Below, one piece after another: positions 26,552 through 35,948 of a stretch of 64,000 nucleotides of DNA. Numbering within the stretch: position 1 is the stretch's first letter; each line of letters starts with the position of its first letter. Under the pieces are notes generated by a model that made no database searches, was not told the origin of the DNA, and was given only the letters and a program-made list of their open reading frames with translations. This DNA comes from DATBLE01 sp963764565 (lineage in GTDB: Bacteria > Actinomycetota > Thermoleophilia > Gaiellales > Gaiellaceae): assembly GCA_963764565.1 (NCBI GenBank), contig CAVXTD010000012.1:75462-139461 (forward strand), in the 5' to 3' direction. The position numbers and the translations under genes are program-made.

Positions 26552-27439
26552 CTAGCTCTGCCCGGCGGCGGGCAGCTCGAGATCGCCGAGCAACTCCACC
26601 TCGCGCTCGAGGACGACGCCGAACTGCTCCAGCGCGCGGCGGCGGGCCTCGGCCATCAGCGCGAGCGCGTCGCGCGCCGTGGCGCTGCCCGCGTTCTCGA
26701 TGAAGTTCGCGTGCCGCGGAGAGATGACCGCACCGCCGATCCGGTGACCCTTCAATCCACACTCCTCGATCATCCGGCCGGCGCCGTGCTCGTGGTCGGG
26801 GTTCTTGAAGACGCTGCCGAACGTCCGCTTGTTCGTCGGCTGCGTCGCCTTGCGCCGAGCCTGGAGCTCGGTGACGGTCGCCCTGATCTCGGCGGCCGGG
26901 CGCGGCGCGAGGCGAAACTCGACCCGGGCGACGACTTGTCCGGGAGCGAGCGCCGAGTGCCGGTAGGCGAGGTCGAGATCGGCGGCGGTCAGCCAGCCGG
27001 CGCCCGCGACGTCGACTACGAGCGCGCGGCTGAGGATCGAGCTCCAGTCGGAGCCGTACGCCCCGGCGTTCATCCTCACCCCCCCTCCGGCCGTGCCGGG
27101 GATCGCGCACGCGAACTCGAACCCACCGAGGCCCGCGGCACGAGCGCGGTGCAGGCAGACAGCGTTCGGCGCCCCGCCTCCGGCGACGAGGAGATCGTCG
27201 CGAGTCTCGACCGCTGCCAGCTCGCCGTCGAGCCGAACGACGAGCGCTTCGACGCCGTCGTCGGCGACGAGCAGGTTCGAGCCGAGTCCGATCGGCCGGA
27301 CGGGGAGGCCGCGCTCGGCGGCCCAGGCCAGCGCCTGCTCGAGGTCGGCCACCGATCGAGGTCGGGCGAGCGCGCGGGCAGGCCCGCCGATGCCGACGGT
27401 CGTCAGCCGCGCGAGCCTGACGCCCTCCTCGATCTTCAT
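26552..27439 (-). CDS. murB: UDP-N-acetylenolpyruvoylglucosamine reductase
   Basis: 295 residues. FAD enzyme that reduces the enolpyruvyl group to make UDP-MurNAc. FAD-binding blocks TVGIGGPARAL, PIGLGSNLLVAD and PGTAGGGVRMNAGAYG are present. The catalytic region FGSVFKNPDHEHGAGRMIEECGLKG holds the proton-donating Ser, and ISPRHANFIEN follows. It begins 4 nt after the murC stop. Confidence 0.96.
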   Translation of the reverse strand: MKIEEGVRLARLTTVGIGGPARALARPRSVADLEQALAWAAERGLPVRPIGLGSNLLVADDGVEALVVRLDGELAAVETRDDLLVAGGGAPNAVCLHRARAAGLGGFEFACAIPGTAGGGVRMNAGAYGSDWSSILSRALVVDVAGAGWLTAADLDLAYRHSALAPGQVVARVEFRLAPRPAAEIRATVTELQARRKATQPTNKRTFGSVFKNPDHEHGAGRMIEECGLKGHRIGGAVISPRHANFIENAGSATARDALALMAEARRRALEQFGVVLEREVELLGDLELPAAGQS

Positions 27440-27443
27440 GACC

Positions 27444-28629
27444 TCACTCGAGCCCGTCCAGGATCAGGCGCGCCGCGCGGTCGACGTCGCCTGCGCCGAC
27501 CGTCAGCACGAGGTCGCCCGCGCGTGCCCGCCGCACGAGGAACCGCGCCCCGTCCTCCAGGCTCGCCGTCCAGCCGGGCGCAAAGCCCGGACGAGCATCG
27601 GAGAGCGCGTCGACGACGAGCTTCCCGGTCACGCCTGCGAGCGGCTGCTCGCGCGCCGGGTAGACGTCGGCGATCGCGACCACGTCCGCGGCGGCGAGCT
27701 CCCGGCCGAGCTCTCGCGCCAGATGCAGCGTCCGCGAGTACAGATGAGGCTGGAAGAGGACGAGCACGCGCCCGTCCGTCTTTCCCCGTGCCGTGGCCAG
27801 CGCCGCCCGGAGCTTCGCCGGGTTGTGCGCGTAGTCGTCGTACACGGTCACGCCGCCCGCCTCGCCGACGAGCTCGAACCGCCGCCCCACCCCGCGGAAG
27901 CGCGCCAGCGCCTGCTCGACCTCCGCCCGCGGCGCGCCGGCCAGCTCGCACGCCGCCAGCGCCGCGGCGGCGTTCCGGCGGTTGTGCTCGCCGGGGACCG
28001 CGAGCTCGAAGCCGACCGGCTCGAGCTCCCACCCGCGCACGACCTCGGGAACCTCGCGGCAGCCACTCCTCGAACAGCCGCTCGACCTCCGCGCGCGAGC
28101 CGAAAGTCGCATGGTGGTCGAGGTCGATGTTGGTGACGACGGCGACCCGCGGCCGCAGCGCCACGACCGAGCGGTCGGACTCGTCTCCCTCGACGACCAG
28201 CCAGCCTTCGCCCGAGCCCGCGTTCGCCCCGAGCTGCGGCACCTCGCCGCCGACGATCCAGCTCGGGTCGCCGCCGGTCTCCCGAAGCGCAAAGGCGATC
28301 ATCGCGGCGGTCGTCGTCTTGCCGTGCGCACCGGCGACGACGATCGACGGCCTCAGCGAGACGAGCTCCGCGAGCAGGTCGCCGCGGGGCCGGCCCTCGA
28401 CGTCCGGGTACGCGCTCGAGACGAAGACCTCCCACCCCGGCGGAACCTCGGGCGTCTCCGAGACGCGGACCTCGATGCCCGCGCCGCGCACGGAGTCGAG
28501 ATACGGAGTCTCGTTTCGATCCCAGCCGCCGACCTCGGCGCCCCACGCGTGGGCGAGCAGACCGTAGGCCGACAGCCCGGCGCCGCCGATCCCGATCAGC
28601 CAGATCTTGCGATCAGCGAGCGGAGGCAA
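27444..28629 (-). CDS. murC: UDP-N-acetylmuramate-L-alanine ligase, one frameshift
   Basis: About 394 residues after correction. ATP-dependent addition of L-Ala to UDP-MurNAc. The N-terminal Rossmann motif IWLIGIGGAGLSAYG, VAGAHGKTTTAAMI (ATP) and VVEGDESDRS lie in one frame. After an extra base in the GG at 28058-28059 the protein continues REVPEVVRGWELEPVGFELAVPGEHNRRN and YDDYAHNPAKLRAAL. The start appears to be TTG 28629 inside the murG tail, with GAGGAG about 10 nt upstream. Confidence 0.93.
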
Positions 28630-29684
28630 GCGCGATCAGCTCCTCGGCGATCTCGTCTGCGGCGCCGGGCTTCGCCGCCCGGCGCATCCCCTCGCCCAGC
28701 TCGCTCAGCCGGCCGCCGTCGGCCAGCAGCTCGCCTACGACCGCGCCGACCCGCGCGATCTCCGGCTCCGGGACGACGACCGCCCCGCCGGCCGCTTCGA
28801 AGTAGCGCGCGTTCTGCGTCTGGTGGTCGGCGGTGACATTGGGAGACGGGACGAGTACGGCCGGAACGCCCGCCGCGGCGACCTCCCACACCGATCCTCC
28901 GGCGCGCGCCAGGACGAGATCGGCGGCAGCCAGCGCGGCGCCGAAGTCATCCGTCCAGCCGAGCAGGCGGTAGTCGGGCCTGCTCACACGGCCGGCCAGC
29001 TCGGGAAGGTAGCGCTCTCCGCAGAGGTGCAGCACCGACGGGCCGGATTCGCCGAACGCATCGACGGCGGCGTTGTTCAAGCGCCTCGGCACCGAGGCTT
29101 CCTCCGAAGACGAGCAGCACGCGCCCGCCGGCGGGCAGCCCGAACCGCCGCCGCGCCTCGCCCCGGTCGACCGGGGCGTACGGCGGCAGCGGCCGGCCGA
29201 CCACGCGGTACTTCGCCCCCGTCCGCCCCGCCAGCGGGTAGGCGAGGAAGACGCGCCGCGCGAACGGCGCTGCGAGGCGGTTGGCGAGGCCAAGATGCGC
29301 GTCGGCCTCGGACAGTGCAGCCGGAATCCGCTTCCGCCACGCCGCGTAGACCATCGGGCCGGCGACATAGCCGCCGCCTCCGAAGACGACGTCGGGACGC
29401 CGCTGGGCGAGGATTCGCGCACAGGCCCGCGGAGCGCGCCCGGCGAGCAGCAGAGCCCGCAGCAGCGCCGCGCCGGGCCGTCGCGGCAGACCTGAGATCC
29501 GGAAGAGGTCGATGGGGAAGCCCGCCGCCGGGACGAGTCGCGCTTCGATCCGGTCAGGCGAGCCGGCGAAGCTGACCAGCACGCCGCGGTCGCGCAGTGC
29601 TCGGGCGACGGCGAGCGACGGCAGCACGTGGCCGGCGGTCCCGCCGGCGGCGATCAGGCACCTCAGCTGCGGCTCCGACGACAT
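28613..29684 (-). CDS. murG: UDP-GlcNAc:lipid I N-acetylglucosaminyltransferase, one frameshift
   Basis: About 356 residues after correction. GT28 enzyme that converts lipid I to lipid II at the inner membrane face. N-terminal AAGGTAGHVLPSLAVARAL, GGGGYVAGP and VFGGSLGA are in one frame. An extra base near 29085-29088 shifts to RLNNAAVDAFGESG, and the C-terminal donor site ADLVLARAGGSVWEVAAAGVPAVLVPSP follows. ATG 29684. Confidence 0.93.
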
Positions 29685-30762
29685 CGGTGCGTCCGATGTT
29701 AAGGAGGATCCCGACCGACGCGAGCGCGACGACCAGGCTCGTGCCCCCGTAGGAGACGAGCGGAAGCGGGATTCCGGTCAGCGGCGCCACTCCGACGACG
29801 GCTGCCAGGTTGAGCGCCGCCTGCCCGCAGACGAGCGTCGTGATCCCGACCCCGAGCGCCTTGCCGAACGGGTCGCGGCAGCGCAGGGCGATCCTCAGCC
29901 CAGCCCACGCGAAGGCGGCGTACGCGGCAATCACGACCGTTGCCCCGACGAGCCCCAGCTCCTCGCCGATGATCGCGAAGATCATGTCGGTGTGCGCTTC
30001 GGGGAGGTAGAACACCTTTTGGACGCCCTGGCCGAGCCCGACGCCGAAGAACCCGCCCGAGCCGAGGCCGATCATCGCCTGCACGGTCTGGAAGCCGGCC
30101 CCCTGCGCGTCGTGCCAGGGGTTGAGGAAGCTGAAGATCCGCGTTCGCCGGTAGGGCTCGAACCAGATCGCAGCCAGCACGATCGCGCCGACGATCGCCG
30201 ACGCCGATCCGAGCAGCCGCAGGGGCGCCCCGGCGACGAGCAGCATCGCCCCGACCATCACGCAAAGCGCGAGCACGGTGCCGAGGTCGGGCTCCGCGAG
30301 CACGAGTGCGCAGAAGACGGCGGTCAGGAGGCCGATCGGCTTCGTCAGCTCGCCGAGGGTGCGCGGCACCCGCCGCCTCGAGAGGTAGACGGCGACCCAG
30401 ACTGCGACTGCGAGCTTCGCGAGCTCCGAGGGCTGGAACGTGGCGGGGCCGAAGTGGATCCAGCGACGAGCACCGTTCACGCTCCGCCCGCCGACGAGTG
30501 CGAGGACGAGCAGCAGCAGGCTGCCGAGCACGAGTGCCGGCGCCAGGTGGCGCAGCGAGCGGTAGTTCGCGCGGCTCGCGAGGATCAGCCCCACCAGACC
30601 GAGCAGCGCATAGATCCCCTGGCGCTTCAGGTAGTAGATCGGGTTGCCTCCGCCGATCGCAGCCGACGCCGAGGTCGCGCTGTAGACCATCACCATCCCG
30701 AAGGCGACGAGCGACAGCGTGACGAGAACGAGGACGTTCCGCTCGATGTGTCCGCGATTCAC
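29554..30762 (-). CDS. ftsW: Lipid II polymerase FtsW (SEDS family)
   Basis: About 402 residues and around ten membrane helices. SEDS glycosyltransferase that polymerises lipid II at the septum with FtsI. Conserved blocks: MVMVYSATSASA, FQPSELAKLAVAVWVA, LVLAEPDLGTVLAL, YLPEAHTDMIFAIIGEELGLVG and PLPLVSYGGTSLVVALASVGILLNI. GTG 30762 overlaps the murD stop (GTGA). The frame stays open 131 nt into murG, unusually long for this cluster. The low-complexity Arg-rich tail may be artificial if another indel lies near 29700. Confidence 0.92.
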   Translation of the reverse strand: MNRGHIERNVLVLVTLSLVAFGMVMVYSATSASAAIGGGNPIYYLKRQGIYALLGLVGLILASRANYRSLRHLAPALVLGSLLLLVLALVGGRSVNGARRWIHFGPATFQPSELAKLAVAVWVAVYLSRRRVPRTLGELTKPIGLLTAVFCALVLAEPDLGTVLALCVMVGAMLLVAGAPLRLLGSASAIVGAIVLAAIWFEPYRRTRIFSFLNPWHDAQGAGFQTVQAMIGLGSGGFFGVGLGQGVQKVFYLPEAHTDMIFAIIGEELGLVGATVVIAAYAAFAWAGLRIALRCRDPFGKALGVGITTLVCGQAALNLAAVVGVAPLTGIPLPLVSYGGTSLVVALASVGILLNIGRTDVVGAAAEVPDRRRRDRRPRAAVARRRPSTARPRRAGQLRRLA

Positions 30763-31934
30763 CCAGTCAGGTTCTGCACGAGCCTGCGGAAGTCCTCGCC
30801 GCGCTGCTCGAAGTCCCTGAACTGGTCGTAGCTCGCGCAGGCCGGCGAGAGCAGGACGACCTCCCCCGGCACCGCCGCCTCCGCGGCCGCGGCGACGGCC
30901 GCGGCGAGATCCCCGCACTTCGAGTACGGAACGCCGGCGCGGTCGAGCGCCTCGGCCAGCTCGTCGGCCGTCTCGCCGATCAGGTACGCGCGGCCGTGGA
31001 GCTCGCGCGCCAGCTCGTCGAACGGCTCCCCCTTGCGCGAGCCGCCCAGGATCACGTGCAGCGGCACGTCGAAAGCGGCAAGCGCGCGCCTGGCGGCGGC
31101 GGTGTTCGTCGCCTTGGAGTCGTTGACGTAACGGACGCCGGCGACCTCGGCGACCGCCTCGAGCCGGTGCTCGACGCCGGGGAAGCTTCGCAGCGCAGCC
31201 GCGATCGCATCGTCGGGGATCCCCGCCGCGCGGGCGGCGGCGGTCGCCGCAGAGGCGTTCTCGCGGTTGTGGGCTCCCGGCAGACCGGGCTCGGCAGGCA
31301 GGGGGTCGTCGGCTGCGAACTCGACGCGCCGCGCAGCGCCGGGCACGGTGCCGAATCCGCGCGGCAGCACTGCGGTGTCGTCGCCGGCCTGGTTCTCGAA
31401 GATGCGGAGCTTCGCGTCGCGATAGTCCTCGAACGCGCCGTGCCGGTCGAGGTGGTCGGGCTCGAGGTTGAGCAGGACCGCGATGCGCGGCCGGAACTCG
31501 TGCACGTCCTCGAGCTGGAAGCTCGACAGCTCGCAGACGATCCAGGCGTCGGGTGACGCTTCCACGGCGCTCAGCGCACGACCGACGTTTCCGGCGACCG
31601 CGACCTCCCGGCCCGCAGCGCGAAAGATCGCGCCCAGCCACTCGGCGGTCGTCGTCTTGCCGTTCGTGCCCGTGACGCCGAGGATCGGGTTTCCGAGCAG
31701 CCGGTAGCCGAGCTCCACCTCGCTCCAGATCGGGATCCGTGCGCCACGAACGAGCGGGTTGTCTCGCGGCACTCCCGGGCTCTTGACGAGCACGTCCGCC
31801 CCGTCGAGCAAACCCACATCGGCGTCGTTTCCGAGCGATCGGTCGGCCCGGACGACCTCCACCCCGTGCCGCTCGAGCAGCGCCGCCGCAGCTTGCCCCG
31901 AGCGCGCCAGCCCGAGGACGACGGCGCGCTTCAT
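30759..31934 (-). CDS. murD: UDP-N-acetylmuramoylalanine-D-glutamate ligase
   Basis: 391 residues. Adds D-Glu to UDP-MurNAc-L-Ala. Contains a short N-terminal Rossmann domain (VVLGLARSGQAAAALL), VTGTNGKTTTAEWL (ATP), CELSSFQLE and YVNDSKATN. The C-terminal domain holds ILGGSRKGEPFDEL and LLSPACASYDQF. Its ATG overlaps the stop of the upstream 81-aa gene (ATGA). Confidence 0.96.
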   Translation of the reverse strand: MKRAVVLGLARSGQAAAALLERHGVEVVRADRSLGNDADVGLLDGADVLVKSPGVPRDNPLVRGARIPIWSEVELGYRLLGNPILGVTGTNGKTTTAEWLGAIFRAAGREVAVAGNVGRALSAVEASPDAWIVCELSSFQLEDVHEFRPRIAVLLNLEPDHLDRHGAFEDYRDAKLRIFENQAGDDTAVLPRGFGTVPGAARRVEFAADDPLPAEPGLPGAHNRENASAATAAARAAGIPDDAIAAALRSFPGVEHRLEAVAEVAGVRYVNDSKATNTAAARRALAAFDVPLHVILGGSRKGEPFDELARELHGRAYLIGETADELAEALDRAGVPYSKCGDLAAAVAAAAEAAVPGEVVLLSPACASYDQFRDFEQRGEDFRRLVQNLTG

Positions 31935-32176
31935 CGACGCAGCACGCGGCGGAGCTCCGAGTCGGAGCCGTCGCCGAGCACCCGGTCGACGGAGGCATCC
32001 GGAATCGGAATCACATTGCCGTCGCCGATCAGGAAGGTGATGCGCGGATCGGGGAACTCGCGCTCGAGGGCCTCGAGCGTCTCGGCTGTGGGGGCGACCA
32101 CGATCAGCAACTCGTCGTCGGCGGCCTCGGCCAGGGCCGCCTCGAGCAGTGCGCCGTCGAGAACGAGAATGGTCAC
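31931..32176 (-). CDS. 81-residue uncharacterised protein embedded in the dcw cluster
   Basis: An ORF filling the space between mraY and murD. GTG 32176 overlaps the mraY stop (GTGA) and its TGA overlaps the murD ATG (ATGA), so translational coupling on both sides argues for a real gene. The product begins VTILVLDGALLEAALAEAADDELLIVV. Its second half, GDGNVIPIPDASVDRVLGDG, resembles the post-I segment of SAM-dependent methyltransferases (an acidic residue, then 'P-x-P-D-x-S-x-D'). The SAM-binding glycine loop is absent, so methylation is unlikely. I know of no named family. Confidence 0.65.
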   Translation of the reverse strand: MTILVLDGALLEAALAEAADDELLIVVAPTAETLEALEREFPDPRITFLIGDGNVIPIPDASVDRVLGDGSDSELRRVLRR

Positions 32177-33180
32177 GAGCGGAAGAACCGGAAGTAGTAG
32201 CGGTAGTAGAGCGCGAACCCGCAGGCGCAGAGGATCGCGGTGAGGATCCAGAAGCGAACCATGATCTTCGTCTCCGACCAGGCCTTCATCTCGAAGTGAT
32301 GTTGGATCGGTGCCATCAGGAAGACCCGCCGCCCTGAGTACTTGAAGACCGCGACCTGCACCATCACCGAGAGCGCCGCCATCAGGAAGATGCCCCCCAC
32401 GAACAGGAGCAGCACCTCGGTCTTGGTCATGATCGCGAACCCGGCGAGCGCACCGCCGATCGCCATCGATCCCGTGTCGCCCATGAAGATCTCCGCGGGG
32501 AAGGCGTTGTACCAGAGAAAGCCGACCAGGCCCCCGATCAGGGCGGCGCCGAGGATCGACAGATCGAGGTAGAGCGGCGAGCGGTGGCCGGGCACACCCG
32601 AGCGGATGTAGGCGATCACCGTCATGGCCGTGAACGTGAAGACCGCGATGATCCCCGTCCCCGCGGCGAGCCCGTCGATCCCGTCGGTCAGGTTCACGCC
32701 GTTCGCCGCGCCCGCGATGATCACGAACAGGAACGGGTACCACGCCCACGACAGCGGGATCTTGAAGCCGGGCAGGTAGAGATCGGTCGAGAAGTCCCGG
32801 TGGTAGGCGACCCACGCGACAACCGCGGTGATGACGAGGAGGAGCAGCAGCTTCCAGCGGCCGTTCAGCCCCAGCGACCGCTGGTGCGTGACCTTGATGT
32901 AGTCGTCGAGGAAGCCGATCGCCCCGCAGCCGACCGCGCAGAAGAGGACGGTCAATGCCGGGGTCGAGTAGTTACTCAGGATCAGATAGGGGACCGCGGC
33001 CGAGAAGACGATCAGCAGGCCTCCCATCGTCGGAGTCCCCTGCTTGGTGACGTGGGTGGCCGGGCCCTCCTCGCGGATGTGCTGTCCGTACCCGCGCAGG
33101 CGCAGGAAGGCGATGAAGCGCGGGCCCGCGACGATCGAGATCACCATCGCGACGATCCCGGCGATCAGGACGTCGACCAT
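32173..33180 (-). CDS. mraY: Phospho-MurNAc-pentapeptide translocase
   Basis: 335 residues and ten membrane helices. Transfers phospho-MurNAc-pentapeptide to undecaprenyl phosphate, making lipid I. Aspartate motifs: GFLDDYIKV, NGVNLTDGIDGLAAG and FMGDTGSMAIGG; the HHFEMKAWSETKIMVRFW loop is at the C terminus. Its ATG overlaps the murF stop by one base (TGATG). Confidence 0.96.
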   Translation of the reverse strand: MVDVLIAGIVAMVISIVAGPRFIAFLRLRGYGQHIREEGPATHVTKQGTPTMGGLLIVFSAAVPYLILSNYSTPALTVLFCAVGCGAIGFLDDYIKVTHQRSLGLNGRWKLLLLLVITAVVAWVAYHRDFSTDLYLPGFKIPLSWAWYPFLFVIIAGAANGVNLTDGIDGLAAGTGIIAVFTFTAMTVIAYIRSGVPGHRSPLYLDLSILGAALIGGLVGFLWYNAFPAEIFMGDTGSMAIGGALAGFAIMTKTEVLLLFVGGIFLMAALSVMVQVAVFKYSGRRVFLMAPIQHHFEMKAWSETKIMVRFWILTAILCACGFALYYRYYFRFFRS

Positions 33181-34410
33181 CAGACCGTGGCTGCCGTCAG
33201 CGCCTCGGCGACGCGCTCGAGCCCCATCGCGCGCGCGCCCTTGACGAGCACACAGTCGCCCGGCCGGAGCAGCTCGTCGAGCAGCGTGAGGGCCTCCTCG
33301 ACGGTGGTCGCGTGCCGGCCTCCGTACGCCCGCGCCCGCGGGCCGATCGCGACCACTTCGTCGATCCCGAGCTCGCGGAGGGCGCGGGCGACTTCGCGGT
33401 GCCCCTCCTCGCTGTAGTCGCCGAGCTCGGCCATGTCGCCGAGCACCGCGACCGTGCGGCGCCCGGCGGCGAGCCGGACGAGGTGCTCGAGCGCAGCCCG
33501 CACCGAGACCGGGTTCGCGTTCCAGGCGTCGTTGATCAGCACACCCCCACCCGCGAGCGTCAGCTCCTGGTTTCGCCACTCGGTGAAATCGACGTGGAGC
33601 TCGTCGGGTAGATCGAGGCCGATCGCACTCGCGGTCGCGAATGCGGTCAACGCGTTGCCGGCGAGGTGGCCGGCGGTGAAGTCGACCTCGACGGAGCCGA
33701 GCGACGTGGCGACCACCGGTGGGACGAACGAAACGAGAGTTACGTCACGGCCCACCCGCACGACCTCGAGGTCGTCGCGCTCGACGGGGAAGTCGGCGGG
33801 CACGACCGCCGTGCCGCCCGGTGGAAGCGCGTCGATCAGCTCGGTCTTGGCGCGGACGACCCCGGCGAGATCGCCGACCTGCTCGAGGTGGACGGGGCCG
33901 ACATTCGTGATCACGCCGACCTCCGGCCGGGCGAACTCGCACAGCTCCGCGATCTGGCCGTGGCCTCGCATCGCCAGCTCGAGGATGCAGACCTCGGTGT
34001 CCGGCTGGACGCGGCCGATCGTCAACGGCACCCCGATCTCGGCGTTGTAGCTGCGCTCGGCGGCGACCGTGCGCCGCTGCCGAGCGCAGACGGCGGCGAG
34101 GATGTCCTTCGTCGAGGTCTTCCCCATCGACCCGGTGATCGCGACGAACCGCGCCGAGCTGCGAGTGCGCACGCGTCCCGCGATCGCCGCGAGGGCGGCG
34201 AACGCGTCGTCGGGGACGAGCGTCGCGGCGGCTCCACGGGCGAAGGCGTGCTTCGACGAAGTCGGCCCCGCCGCCGACGGCGACGAACAGGTCTCCCTCC
34301 TCGACCCGGCGCGAGTCGGTCTGAAGACCTGTGACCTCGGTTGCCCAGGCGGCGGATTCGAGGCGCCCGGGCGCGAGCTCGGCGATCTCCGCGAGCGCGA
34401 GTGCGATCAC
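33180..34410 (-). CDS. murF: UDP-MurNAc-tripeptide-D-Ala-D-Ala ligase, one frameshift
   Basis: About 409 residues after correction. The N-terminal domain VIALALAEIAELAPGRLESAAW...GLQTDSRRVEEGDLFVAV starts at GTG 34410. An extra base near 34248-34252 shifts the frame before AFARGAAATLVPDDAFAALAA. The catalytic part has VAITGSMGKTSTKDILA, TNVGPVHLEQVG, LINDAWNANPVS and AVLGDMAELG. The start overlaps the restored murE stop (GTGA). Confidence 0.93.
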
Positions 34411-35854
34411 GCGGTCGCCCGCAGCGCGCGCAGTGCCTCGCCCGCCACCTCGCGGTCGTCGAAGGGCAGCGTGCGCCCCGCGATCTCCTGGCCGCGCTCA
34501 TGGCCCTTGCCTGCGATCACGACGACGTCGCCGGTCGCCGCCAGCTCGATCGCCCGTCTGGATCGCACGCCGTCGGTCGGGCTCGACCTCCGGCTCGCCC
34601 TTGCACCCCGCCGATCACCTCGTCGATGATCGCCAGCGGGTCCTCGCTCCGCGGGTTGTCCGAGGTGACGATCAGGACGTCGGCGAGCTCGGAGGCGATC
34701 CGTCCCATCAACGGACGCTTGCCCCGGTCGCGGTCGCCGCCGCAGCCCATCACGCAGATCAGCCGGCCGGCGGCCAGCTCACGGGCGGTGCGCAGGACGT
34801 TCTCGAGCGCGCCCGGCTTGTGCGCGTAGTCGACGACGACGGTGAACGGCTGGCCCTCGTCGAGCGCTTCGAAGCGCCCGGGCACGCCGCTCACCGATCC
34901 GATCCCTGACGCAACCGCCTCGCCGGGAAGCTCGAGCAGGCGGGCGGCGGCGACGGTCGCGAGCACGTTCTTGACGTTAAAGCCCCCTCGCAGTCGCGTG
35001 CGCAGAGTGATCCCGCCGGCGGTCAGCGACGTCTCCGACCCTGAGGAGTCGATCCGCTCGGGCCTGATCTCGGCGTCGTCAGCGAATCCGAAGGTGACAA
35101 GCGGGGTACCGGCCCCCCGCAGCTCGTCCGCCAGCCTGCGACCGTAGTCGTCGTCGAGGCTGACGGCGGCCGGCGGCGGATCGTCACCCGTGAAGAGGCG
35201 CCGCTTTGCCTCGTAGTACTCCTCCATCGTCTCGTGGAAATCGAGGTGATCCTGGCTCAGGTTCGTGAAGACGAGCGCGGCGAACCGGACGCGGTCGAGC
35301 CGGTGCAGCACCGACCCATGCGACGTCGCCTCGATCGCGCAGCTCCGGTCGCCCGCATCGAGCATCTCCCGGAACACCCTCTGGAGATCGATCGCCTCTG
35401 CCGTCGTCCTCGTCGCCGGGCGGCGCTCGCCGTCGACGCGCGTCTCGATCGTGCCCAGGAGGCCCGGCCGGCGTCCGGCCGCCGCGAGCACCGCGTAGAG
35501 CAGGAACGCCGTCGTCGTCTTGCCGTTCGTCCCGGTGACACCGACGACGTCGAGCTCGGCAGTCGGATGCTCGAAGAACTCGTCGGCCGCCACCGCCATC
35601 GCCGCGCGCGCATCGGAGACGACGAGCTGGGGCACGGACAGCTCGAGTGCCCGCTCGACGACGAGCGCGACCGCACCCGCGCCGATCGCCTGCGCGGCGA
35701 AGTCGTGCCCGTCGGCGCTGTGGCCGGGAACACAGAAGAAGAGGGCCCCGGGGCCGACCGCGCCGGCGTCGTAGGCGAGGTCGCGGACCTCCGCCGCAGC
35801 GCGCCCGACCACCTCCGCCGGCGCGAGCGCGGCGATCAGGCGCTCCAGGTCCAC
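34407..35854 (-). CDS. murE: UDP-MurNAc-dipeptide:meso-DAP ligase, two frameshifts
   Basis: About 481 residues after correction. Conserved VVGVTGTNGKTTTAFLL, EATSHGSVLHRLD, VDYAHKPGALENVL and VMGCGGDRDRGKRPLMGRIA are present. The specificity motif SDNPRSEDP is of the meso-diaminopimelate type. Extra bases in CCCC 34606-34609 and CCC 34553-34555 split the 3' end. Correcting both gives CKGEPEVEPDRRRAIQTAIEL and VVVIAGKGHERGQEI, with a stop overlapping murF. GTG 35854 follows TACACT by 8 nt; the frame is open upstream but unconserved. Confidence 0.93.
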
Positions 35855-35948
35855 GACGGCCGAGTGTAACAGGGCCACCCGCCGCCGCCCGGCGCCCGAA
35901 TCGTCACCGAAGTGGCCCAAATGCGGCGCTTTTTGGCGTGGGTGAACC
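35855..35948 (-). promoter_or_regulatory. ftsI-murE gap with putative internal promoter
   Basis: The only sizeable gap in the upstream half of the dcw cluster. TACACT lies 8 nt before the murE GTG, matching the leaderless pattern. No good -35 is seen. It suggests an internal start point for murE and downstream genes. Confidence 0.4.

Noticed and set aside
29554..29684. The Arg-rich FtsW tail overlapping murG as a functional domain
   Set aside because: It follows the last conserved motif (GILLNI), is low complexity, and may result from a further indel near 29700.
34407..34640. Programmed frameshifting in murE
   Set aside because: Two successive +1 changes in G runs, without a slippery heptamer or conserved signal, and the same type of error in over a dozen other genes.
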